From contig DPBN01000295.1 in assembly GCA_003516955.1 (NCBI GenBank), forward strand, positions 1 to 5,015: a stretch of 5,015 bases of DNA, read 5' to 3'. The DNA comes from Armatimonadota bacterium (lineage in GTDB: Bacteria > Armatimonadota > Fimbriimonadia > Fimbriimonadales > Fimbriimonadaceae). The notes below the pieces were generated by a model. That model was not told the origin of the DNA and did not search any database. It saw only the letters and a program-made list of their open reading frames with translations. Made by a program: the position numbers and the translations under genes. Each line of letters begins with the position of its first letter. Positions within the stretch are counted from its first letter, which is position 1. Positions 1 through 5,015 of the stretch are shown here, piece after piece.

Positions 1-401
1 GATTGCAGCCGGGCGACGCTTGGCGGGCCCTCCAGGACGCGCGCGAGTTCCAGCGACAGCGCATCTCCAAGCAGCCCGCCCCGGCGAGCGCCGGCAGCTT
101 CTTCAAGAACGTCGAGGATCGGGAGCTGGCCCGGAACCTCCCCGGGCTGCCCCAAGCCCTGAAGGAAGCCGGGGTGGTTCCGGCCGGTTACCTCCTGGAG
201 GCCGTCGGCCTGAGGGGCTTCCGCCACGGCGGAGCGATGTTCAGCCACCGCCACGCCAACTTCATTCTCAACGTCGCCCGGGCCACGGCGGCCGAAATCC
301 GAGAGCTGGCCGAGATCGCCAAGGAGCGCGTTTATGAGCGCTTCGGCACGCGGCTGGAGGAGGAGGTGCTTCTCCTCGGCCGGTGGATCAACCCGAGTTG
401 A
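1..401 (+). CDS. murB: UDP-N-acetylmuramate dehydrogenase (MurB), C-terminal part, 5' end outside window
   Basis: MurB is the cytoplasmic FAD enzyme that uses NADPH to reduce UDP-GlcNAc-enolpyruvate to UDP-MurNAc, the second committed step of peptidoglycan synthesis. About 132 codons are visible, reading in frame from base 3 to a TGA at 399-401; the FAD-binding N-terminal domain lies to the left of the window. The visible part matches the MurB C-terminal domain: ASAGSFFKN, with the serine at bases 96-98 at the place of the catalytic serine; then PAGYLLEAVGLRGF, GGAMFSHRHANFILN and ATAAEIREL; and near the end LEEEVLLLG, whose last glutamate (visible residue 121) sits where the catalytic glutamate is expected. 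The TTG at base 3 is not the start, because the reading frame is open to the edge. No other cell-wall gene follows it, so murB appears to be the last gene of its cluster. Family assignment is secure. Confidence 0.93.
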   Translation, partial: LQPGDAWRALQDAREFQRQRISKQPAPASAGSFFKNVEDRELARNLPGLPQALKEAGVVPAGYLLEAVGLRGFRHGGAMFSHRHANFILNVARATAAEIRELAEIAKERVYERFGTRLEEEVLLLGRWINPS

Positions 402-431
402 TCCGTCCTGCCCTTTCCGGCTCGAACGGGG

Positions 432-437
432 CATAAT
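432..437 (+). promoter_or_regulatory. possible -10 box upstream of the E1 gene
   Basis: The hexamer CATAAT matches the sigma-70 -10 consensus at five of six positions and is AT-rich in an otherwise GC-rich spacer. It lies 31 bases before the E1 start codon, so transcription would begin near base 444, about where the hairpin at 443-459 starts. No good -35 box is seen at 16-18 base spacing: the best-placed hexamer, TGCCCT at 409-414, matches only two positions. This is a weak guess resting on one hexamer. Confidence 0.25.
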
Positions 438-442
438 GGGAA

Positions 443-459
443 CCCGGCGATTCGCCGGG
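443..459 (+). promoter_or_regulatory. perfect 7-bp inverted repeat (hairpin) in the murB-E1 spacer
   Basis: CCCGGCG at 443-449 is followed by the loop ATT and the exact complement CGCCGGG at 453-459. The stem is all G-C. It ends 8 bases before the E1 start codon, in the place where a ribosome binding site would be, and no Shine-Dalgarno-like sequence is seen there. It lacks a following T tract, so it does not look like an intrinsic terminator for murB. It could affect translation of the E1 mRNA, be an operator half-site pair, or be chance in GC-rich DNA. Confidence 0.35.
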
Positions 460-467
460 CGAACCCC

Positions 468-2420
468 ATGGGCCATTCGAAGATCGACCCTGTCGCGCTT
501 TTGCGCACGATGCTGACCAGCCGGGAGGCCGACCGACGCGAGGGCATCCTTCTGAGGCAAGGCAAGGGCTGGTTCCAGATCGGTTCCATGGGCCACGAGG
601 CCCTGGCTGCTCTTCCGCTCGCGTTCCGCGAGGACGACTGGTTCTTCCCCTATTACCGAGACCGGGCGCTCATGCTCGCGCGCGGCTACTCGCTGTGGGA
701 CATGGCGCTGGACTTCTTCGCGAAGGCGGATTGCAGCTCCGGCGGAACCCAGATGCCGTGCCACTTCAGCTCGCGGCGCCTCAACGTGTTCAGCGTCGCG
801 ACGCCGACCGCGTCTTCGCTGCTGCCGGCGTGCGGGGCGGCCTGGGGCATGAGGCTGGACGGCAAGGACACCGTCTGCCAAGCGAGCCTCGGCGATGCCG
901 CTTCGAGGCAGGGCGAGTTCTTCGAGGCCGTCTGCTTCGCGGTCCAGGAGCGGTTGCCGGTCGTGTTCTGCGTCATGGACAACGGCTACGGCATCTCCAC
1001 CCCCACGCGGCAACTCGTTCCGAGCCGTCTCGGGGTTCTGCACGAGGAGCACCAGCGACGGGTTGACGGCAGAGACCCCTACGCCGTTCTTGAAGCCACC
1101 GAGCAGGCCGTCCAAAAGGCTAGGGCCGGAGACGGGCCGTCGGTACTCTGGTTCGATCTGGACCGGCTCGCCAGCCACACCAGCTCCGACGACCATCGGC
1201 TGTACCGCGATCCCGAGGAGCTCGAGGCGATGCTTCGGCGCGACCCCCTCAAGGCCTGGGAGGAGAGGCTCCTCCGTGAGGGGCTGGTCACGTCGGCAGA
1301 GCTGGAGCGAATGAAGGTGGAGATCGCCGAGGAGGTCGCCGACGTCTACCGGCGCGCGGAGAAGGAGCCGGACCCCTGCCCTCAGGATGCGCCCGCGCTC
1401 TTCGGACCGCTCCCCGAAGCCGAGGCCCCTCCCTTCGTTCCCTCGGAGCGAACGACCATGGTCGCGACGGTGAACCAGGCGCTCGAGGCAGCCTTGGAGG
1501 AGGACGGCAGGGTCCTGCTGTTCGGAGAGGACATCGAGGACCCGAAGGGCGGCGTGTTCGGCATCACGAAGGGCCTTTCGACGCGATTCCCCGGCCGGGT
1601 GCGCAATTCGCCCCTCGCCGAAGCCACGATCGTCGGAGTCGGGATCGGCCTTGCGGCGTACGGCTACCGCCCCGTCTTCGAGATTCAGTTCATCGACTTT
1701 CTGTCTCCCGCTTGGAACCAGCTGACGACCAACGCTTCGACGCTTCGGTGGCGCACCAAGGGGGAGTGGACGTGCCCTCTGATCCTCTACGCTCCCAGCG
1801 GCGCGTATCTGCCCGGCGGAGGACCGTGGCACAGCCAATCCTTCGAGAGCCACCTGGCCGGAACGCCGGGGCTGCGGGTCGCCATGCCTTCGAACGTGGC
1901 CGACGCCGCGGGGCTGATGTGGACCAGCCTCCACGGGCAGGATCCGTCTGTGTTCCTCATTCCGAAGCACCTTTTCCGGAAGCCGGAGCGAGACGTGGCG
2001 CTTGAGGCCGTACCCTTGGGGCGGGCCAGAACCCTGCGGGAGGGCGCCGATTGCACGATCATCACTTGGGGCAACGGAACGGAGGTCGCCTTGCTGGCCG
2101 CGGATCGTCTCAGCCCCGAGGTCGAGGTCGAGGTGCTGGACCTCCGTTCGATCGTCCCGTGGGACCGCGACGCGGTGGTGGCCAGCCTCGCGAAGACCGG
2201 CAGGGTGGTGATCGTCCACGAGGATCCGAGGACTTGCGGGTTCGGCGACACCGTCGCCGCTTCGATCGTGTCCGATCCTGCGAGCTGGGATCTCCTCGCC
2301 GGCCCACCGGTCGTCGTCGCCAGGCAGGACGTTCCGATCGGTTTCCATCCCAACCTCGAGTACGGTTGCCTACCTTCGGTGGAGGATGTCGTGCGGGCCG
2401 TGCGGACGGCGATGCGCTAG
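468..2420 (+). CDS. 2-oxoacid dehydrogenase E1 component, fused alpha and beta subunits (branched-chain/pyruvate type)
   Basis: This 650-residue protein is the thiamine-diphosphate E1 of a 2-oxoacid dehydrogenase complex. It decarboxylates a 2-oxoacid and transfers the acyl group to the lipoyl domain of E2. Residues 1 to about 296 are the alpha half: PYYRDRA (61-67), the ThDP/Mg motif from GDA (142-144) to DNG (171-173), and SHTSSDD (236-242), the loop with the conserved active-site histidine. A proline-rich linker (about 297-328) leads to the beta half: GEDIE (353-357), SPLAE (381-385, with the expected cofactor-activating glutamate 385), GPWHSQS (452-458, with catalytic-type histidine 455), then a transketolase C-terminal domain with DLRSIVPWD and a LEYGCLPSVEDV end. 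The ATG at 468 is the only ATG/GTG/TTG in frame after the murB stop; no clear Shine-Dalgarno precedes it. The diagnostic GDA in place of GDG and the SHTSSDD loop resemble the fused oxoisovalerate-type E1 of Chlamydiae and relatives. The substrate (branched-chain oxoacid or pyruvate) cannot be fixed from sequence. No E2 or E3 gene is in the window. Confidence 0.92.
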   Translation: MGHSKIDPVALLRTMLTSREADRREGILLRQGKGWFQIGSMGHEALAALPLAFREDDWFFPYYRDRALMLARGYSLWDMALDFFAKADCSSGGTQMPCHFSSRRLNVFSVATPTASSLLPACGAAWGMRLDGKDTVCQASLGDAASRQGEFFEAVCFAVQERLPVVFCVMDNGYGISTPTRQLVPSRLGVLHEEHQRRVDGRDPYAVLEATEQAVQKARAGDGPSVLWFDLDRLASHTSSDDHRLYRDPEELEAMLRRDPLKAWEERLLREGLVTSAELERMKVEIAEEVADVYRRAEKEPDPCPQDAPALFGPLPEAEAPPFVPSERTTMVATVNQALEAALEEDGRVLLFGEDIEDPKGGVFGITKGLSTRFPGRVRNSPLAEATIVGVGIGLAAYGYRPVFEIQFIDFLSPAWNQLTTNASTLRWRTKGEWTCPLILYAPSGAYLPGGGPWHSQSFESHLAGTPGLRVAMPSNVADAAGLMWTSLHGQDPSVFLIPKHLFRKPERDVALEAVPLGRARTLREGADCTIITWGNGTEVALLAADRLSPEVEVEVLDLRSIVPWDRDAVVASLAKTGRVVIVHEDPRTCGFGDTVAASIVSDPASWDLLAGPPVVVARQDVPIGFHPNLEYGCLPSVEDVVRAVRTAMR

Positions 2421-2463
2421 GCACCTCCCGGCGGGCTCCTCCGGCTTGGTGCAGAATTCCGCT

Positions 2464-2468
2464 GGAGG
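2464..2468 (+). promoter_or_regulatory. ribosome binding site of the peroxiredoxin-like gene
   Basis: GGAGG at 2464-2468 is a full Shine-Dalgarno core, 6 bases before the ATG at 2475. It fixes that start. It contrasts with the E1 gene upstream, which has no such site. Confidence 0.75.
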
Positions 2469-2474
2469 AACGCG

Positions 2475-3008
2475 ATGGAAGGCAACTACGGCGATCTCGA
2501 CATCGAGCTGGCTTCTGGTCGGAGATGCAGGCTCGGGGATCTGTGTGCCGAGGGGCCGCTCGCTCTGGTCTTCCTGCGCCATCTCGGGTGCATCTTCTGC
2601 CGCGAGCACGTTGGCAGGCTCGCAGCGGAGGCTCCATACGAGCGCATCCATCTCGTCGCGATGGCGGATCCGGACTTGGCGCGGGAGTTCCTCCGCAGGT
2701 ACCCCACGCCGCACGCCATGATCTGCGACCCGGATCGCCGACTCTTCGGGGCCTTCGGTCTGGAGCGCGGCAGCCTCGGGCAGCTGCTTGGCCCGAAGGT
2801 GTGGGCGCGAGGGGCCAAGGCGTTCGCCTCCGGCTACCGCCAAGGTCGCACCGTGGGCGACCCGGCGCAGCTTCCGGGAGCGTTCGTGCTGGACGGCAAT
2901 GCCCGGGTCGTCTGGAGCCATCTGGCGAAGCACGCGGCCGACACGGTCGAGCCTTCCGTGCTCGCGGCCATGCTGCGGGCCCAGTCCACCTCGCCTACGC
3001 CGTCTTGA
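2475..3008 (+). CDS. peroxiredoxin-like thioredoxin-fold protein (AhpC/TSA_2, PRXL2/SelL-like family)
   Basis: This 177-residue protein matches the peroxiredoxin-like AhpC-TSA_2 group, cytoplasmic thioredoxin-fold proteins thought to reduce peroxides or act as thiol oxidoreductases. The key block is LVFLRHLGCIFCREHV (residues 31-46), the family's beta strand and helix with a CxxC pair at Cys39 and Cys42. In SelL-type relatives this place carries a UxxU or UxxC pair. A later block, GDPAQLPGAFVLDG (about 132-145) followed by a V-W-S-H strand, is the usual C-terminal part of the fold. No signal peptide or membrane segment is seen. The start is set by GGAGG 6 bases upstream. The gene lies 54 bases after the E1 gene on the same strand and may be co-transcribed with it. 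Its 3' end overlaps the convergent epimerase gene by 14 bases. The family call is good; the physiological substrate and reductant are unknown. Confidence 0.8.
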   Translation: MEGNYGDLDIELASGRRCRLGDLCAEGPLALVFLRHLGCIFCREHVGRLAAEAPYERIHLVAMADPDLAREFLRRYPTPHAMICDPDRRLFGAFGLERGSLGQLLGPKVWARGAKAFASGYRQGRTVGDPAQLPGAFVLDGNARVVWSHLAKHAADTVEPSVLAAMLRAQSTSPTPS

Positions 3009-3897
3009 GGGCTGCCCGCACCGCCTCGGCCAGCTCCGGGTGCTGGAACTGGAATCCAGCCCACACGGCCTTATGCGGCAACACCCGCTGACCACGAAGG
3101 ACCAGTTCGGACGGCGTCCCGCTCACCAGCCCGAACAGGCGGAGGGCCACAGCCGGCGCGGCGGGCAGCAACGGGCGTCCCGCGGCGCGCGCCACCTCGG
3201 CCATCAGTTCTCGGTTGGAGCAAGGGTTCGGACCCACCACGTTCATCACACCCTCGACCGCCGAGGTGAGGGACCAAACCATCATGGAGACGGCGTCCTC
3301 TAGGTGGATCCAGCTGACTTGCTGCCGGCCATTGCCGGCCGGGCTGGTGAGTCCCAGCCGAGCCAGACGAGCCAGGACGGGCAGGGCTCCGCCTCCAGCC
3401 CCGAGCACGAACCCGATGCGACCGATCACGACGCGCGTGCGCGGGAGGTCGCGAGGCACGGCAGCCTCCCACTCGCGGCAGGTATCCACCAGGAAGTCGC
3501 CTGGAGGACCGATCGGGGAATCCTCGTCCAGCTCCTCGCCAGGGCGGTCTCCGTAGATCCCGACGGCCGAGGCGTTGAACCAGACGGGCGGCGGACTGGC
3601 GCACCGGGAGACGGCCTCGGCCAGAGCCCTCGTCGGCTCGACGCGGGAACGAAGGATCTCCCGGCGGTTCTCAGCCGTCCAGCGCACCGAAATCGACTTG
3701 CCGCTCAGGTTCACGATCGCCGAAGCGCCGTCCAGAGCGTCGGCCCAGCTTCCCACCGTGCGACCGTCCCAGACGAGCCGGCCCGGCCCCTCGCTCCGGG
3801 AGAGAACCAGCGGCTCGAACCCTTCCGCCTTCAGCCTTCGCACAAGGGCCGATCCGATGAAGCCGCTGCCCCCGGCGACGATCACGCGACCTGCCAT
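2995..3897 (-). CDS. TIGR01777-family SDR epimerase (YfcH/SDR39U1-like)
   Basis: This is a 300-residue extended short-chain dehydrogenase/reductase-fold protein of the TIGR01777 group, whose substrate is not established. Visible features: the N-terminal Rossmann motif GGSGFIG (9-15) after strand GRVIVA; NLSGKSI (63-69) and RWTAENRREILRSRVEPTR, typical of this family; NASAVGIYG (108-116) with the SDR tyrosine 115 but no lysine four residues later, as is usual in the family; DTCREWEAA (138-146); WIHLEDA (196-202); and a C-terminal DUF1731 segment (about 263-297, LRGQRVLPHKAVWAGF). I chose the ATG at 3897, not the in-frame ATG at 3921, because GGGAGG lies 5 bases before it and the protein then begins directly with the Rossmann strand at the usual family length. 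The upstream ubiX stop is 1 base away (TGAGATG), so translation is probably coupled. The gene ends in TAG within the convergent peroxiredoxin-like gene. Confidence 0.9.
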   Translation of the reverse strand: MAGRVIVAGGSGFIGSALVRRLKAEGFEPLVLSRSEGPGRLVWDGRTVGSWADALDGASAIVNLSGKSISVRWTAENRREILRSRVEPTRALAEAVSRCASPPPVWFNASAVGIYGDRPGEELDEDSPIGPPGDFLVDTCREWEAAVPRDLPRTRVVIGRIGFVLGAGGGALPVLARLARLGLTSPAGNGRQQVSWIHLEDAVSMMVWSLTSAVEGVMNVVGPNPCSNRELMAEVARAAGRPLLPAAPAVALRLFGLVSGTPSELVLRGQRVLPHKAVWAGFQFQHPELAEAVRAALKTA

Positions 3898-3898
3898 C

Positions 3899-4489
3899 TC
3901 AACCTCCCATCCAGGGTGCAACGAGATTCTGCTCGAATCCGAGGGCCTGGAGCACCCTGGCCACCACCGTGTCGGCGAGCTCCTCCAGGCTCTGCGGGCG
4001 ACCGTACCATGCGGGGCAGGCTGGAACCACGCGCGCCCCGGCCTCGGCCAAGGTGGCGAGGTTGCGCAACATGATGGCGTTCATCGGCATCTCCCGCGGC
4101 ACCACGACCAACCGGCGTCCTTCCTTGAGGCAGACGTCGGCGCAACGCGTCAGAAGGTCATCGCTGATCCCGTTCGCGATCCTTCCGGCCGTGCCCATCG
4201 AGCACGGGATGATGGTCATGCCGTCGTGCACGTAGCTGCCCGATGCCGGCGGGGTGAAGTAGTCGCGGTCCCCCAGCAGCTGAATGTTCGGGAAGTCGGC
4301 TCCGAGCCAAGCGCGCGTGGAGAAGTTGCCCTTGTCCAGTTCCACGCCCAGCTCGGTCTGGGCCACCTGAACCGCCTGCTCGCTCAGGATGAGATGGATT
4401 CGCTCACAGAGGGGCGCCGCGCGCATGAGGAACCTTTGAGCATAGATCGCGCCGCTCGCGCCGGTGACACCCACGACGATTCTTGCCAT
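3899..4489 (-). CDS. ubiX: flavin prenyltransferase UbiX
   Basis: UbiX transfers a dimethylallyl group to FMN, making the prenylated FMN cofactor used by UbiD-type decarboxylases, for example in ubiquinone or menaquinone synthesis or aromatic acid breakdown. The 196-residue length is normal. Motifs: GVTGASGAIYAQRFL at the N-terminus with Ser12 in the flavin-binding loop; Glu46; PCSMGT (95-100); then Arg115, Lys122, Arg132, Glu133, Tyr162 and Arg178. From memory of Pseudomonas UbiX numbering, these correspond to the residues that bind the prenyl phosphate and act in catalysis, so the enzyme looks intact. MGTAGRIANG and REMPMN in place of the common RETPL are close to the form I associate with Bacteroidota-type UbiX. 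The start ATG at 4489 gives the standard N-terminus, although its Shine-Dalgarno is poor. It sits 15 bases after the upstream SDR gene, and its last two glycine codons form the ribosome binding site of the next gene. No ubiD lies in the window. Confidence 0.95.
   Translation of the reverse strand: MARIVVGVTGASGAIYAQRFLMRAAPLCERIHLILSEQAVQVAQTELGVELDKGNFSTRAWLGADFPNIQLLGDRDYFTPPASGSYVHDGMTIIPCSMGTAGRIANGISDDLLTRCADVCLKEGRRLVVVPREMPMNAIMLRNLATLAEAGARVVPACPAWYGRPQSLEELADTVVARVLQALGFEQNLVAPWMGG
3903..3908 (-). promoter_or_regulatory. ribosome binding site of the TIGR01777 epimerase, inside the end of ubiX
   Basis: On the minus strand GGGAGG lies 5 bases before the ATG at 3897. It is made from the final Gly-Gly codons of ubiX. 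With the ubiX stop one base before the start (TGAGATG), this favours translational coupling and decides the start against the upstream in-frame ATG at 3921. Confidence 0.7.
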
Positions 4490-4504
4490 CGCACGCAGTC
4501 TACG

Positions 4505-5015
4505 TCACGCCGAGCCGCGGCGTTCGCCCCAGAGCTCGAGCAAGCGCCGCTCCCTCTCCGCAGTCAGGCCGGCAGCCCAAGGACGGGCGGGTTGCGAACG
4601 GTGCCACTCCACCGTGTCGCGCGCGGTTTGGACGAGCGGTCGGAACGTCAGGCCGGCGGAGACGGCGCGCGAGGAGTCTGCCCTCATCGTTCCGTCCGCC
4701 CGCGCCTCGGAGGCGATCCAAAGGGGCAGCTCCGTCCAACACTGGACCCCCTGCTGCGAGAGAAAGCCTTCCGAAACGGGCACGGGCCGTGCCCCGGGGA
4801 ACTCGGCGCGGAACGCCTCCCAGAGGTCTCCCAACGTCAGGGGCTCGGCTGGCCCGGCAGCGTTGAACACGCCCGAGACTTCCTGTTCGAGGAGAAGCAG
4901 CATCCAATACGCGAGGTCCCTGGCGTCGATCACCTGGACCGGCTGGCTGGGCCGGTCGGGAACGAGGAGGTCTCCACCCTCTGCGAAGCGCACCGGCCAG
5001 TACGTGAAGCGGTCC
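4505..5015 (-). CDS. NAD-dependent epimerase/dehydratase-family (SDR) protein, C-terminal part, 5' end outside window
   Basis: This is the C-terminal half of an extended SDR protein; 169 codons are visible and the frame is open to the right edge, so the GTG at 4993 is internal and not the start. The visible part begins DRFTYWPVRFAEGGDLLVP, followed by QVIDARDLAYWML, the usual extended-SDR strand and helix after the active site. Next come GVFNAAGP, LTLGDLWEAF, the GVQCWTELPLWI block, GLTFRPLVQTARDTVEWH, and a tail AGLTAERERRLLELW. The whole layout is that of a common bacterial NAD-dependent epimerase/reductase family (full length about 330 residues) whose substrate is not known. The NAD-binding glycine motif and the catalytic tyrosine-lysine pair should lie outside the window. 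It is the first visible gene of a likely operon with ubiX and the TIGR01777 epimerase. The family is clear; the reaction is not. Confidence 0.85.
   Translation of the reverse strand, partial: DRFTYWPVRFAEGGDLLVPDRPSQPVQVIDARDLAYWMLLLLEQEVSGVFNAAGPAEPLTLGDLWEAFRAEFPGARPVPVSEGFLSQQGVQCWTELPLWIASEARADGTMRADSSRAVSAGLTFRPLVQTARDTVEWHRSQPARPWAAGLTAERERRLLELWGERRGSA

Noticed and set aside
2118..2133. Short tandem GTCGAG repeat
   Set aside because: It encodes alternating Val-Glu in a beta strand of the E1 C-terminal domain and has only about two and a half copies.
1787..2353. Long minus-strand open frame (188 codons) opposite the beta half of the E1 gene
   Set aside because: It lies fully opposite a well-conserved gene, its serine/arginine-rich translation matches no family I know, and such frames are expected in GC-rich coding DNA.
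2421..2452. Inverted repeat GCACC/GGTGC with an inner CCGG pair just after the E1 stop, as a possible terminator
   Set aside because: The stems are short (5 and 4 bp) and interrupted, and no T tract follows, so it cannot be called a terminator.
2452..2457. CAGAAT as a -10 box for the peroxiredoxin-like gene
   Set aside because: Only four of six consensus positions match and no -35 box is seen; co-transcription with the E1 gene is as likely.
3042..3060. 6-bp inverted repeat GCTGGA/TCCAGC near the convergent gene ends
   Set aside because: It lies within the conserved C-terminal domain of the epimerase, has no T tract on either strand, and is explained by coding for the AGFQFQ stretch.
2051..3091. 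Long plus-strand open frame (346 codons) spanning the E1 end and the peroxiredoxin-like gene
   Set aside because: It is out of frame with two recognised genes, its product is Arg/Gly/Pro-rich low-complexity sequence, and it crosses into a third gene on the other strand.
2370..3095. Minus-strand open frame (241 codons) opposite the peroxiredoxin-like gene
   Set aside because: Arginine-rich translation without any recognised motif; it overlaps both the peroxiredoxin-like gene and the 3' end of the true minus-strand epimerase.
3323..3340. Close direct repeat TGCCGGCC
   Set aside because: A single 8-base repeat inside conserved epimerase coding sequence, expected by chance at this GC content.
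3304..4074. Plus-strand open frame (256 codons) opposite the TIGR01777 epimerase and ubiX
   Set aside because: It is the complement of two clear genes and its translation resembles no protein family.

Overview
This is a compact, high-GC bacterial chromosomal segment made of ordinary housekeeping or metabolic genes. A MurB fragment points to a peptidoglycan-making bacterium. The fused alpha/beta 2-oxoacid dehydrogenase E1 and a UbiX with the motifs MGT and REMP resemble versions I associate with Bacteroidota, Chlamydiae/Planctomycetes and Acidobacteriota-like lineages. The GC-rich coding would suit the Acidobacteriota or a related candidate phylum, but this is inference and no marker here fixes the phylum. 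I see no RNA gene, CRISPR array, insertion sequence or phage gene.

Layout. Bases 1-401 (+) hold the C-terminal end of murB, cut by the left edge. A 66-base spacer (402-467) contains a perfect 7-bp hairpin and a weak -10-like box. Bases 468-2420 (+) encode a 650-residue single-chain E1 (alpha then beta) of a branched-chain or pyruvate-type 2-oxoacid dehydrogenase complex. After a 54-base spacer, 2475-3008 (+) encodes a thioredoxin-fold peroxiredoxin-like protein with a CxxC motif and a good ribosome binding site.

The right half is transcribed from the minus strand and converges on the plus-strand genes, with a 14-base tail-to-tail overlap at 2995-3008. In order of transcription it holds: an SDR-type NAD-dependent epimerase/reductase cut by the right edge (4505-5015), ubiX flavin prenyltransferase (3899-4489), and a TIGR01777/YfcH-like SDR epimerase (2995-3897). 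The gaps of 15 bases and 1 base indicate one operon, with translational coupling between ubiX and the last gene.

How they work together. The E1 would decarboxylate a 2-oxoacid and pass the acyl group to an E2 lipoyl protein encoded elsewhere. UbiX would make prenylated FMN for a UbiD-type decarboxylase that is also outside the window. The two SDR proteins flanking ubiX have no assigned substrate. The plus-strand and minus-strand groups show no obvious shared pathway. I found no convincing undescribed system; the findings are modest points of gene architecture and regulation.
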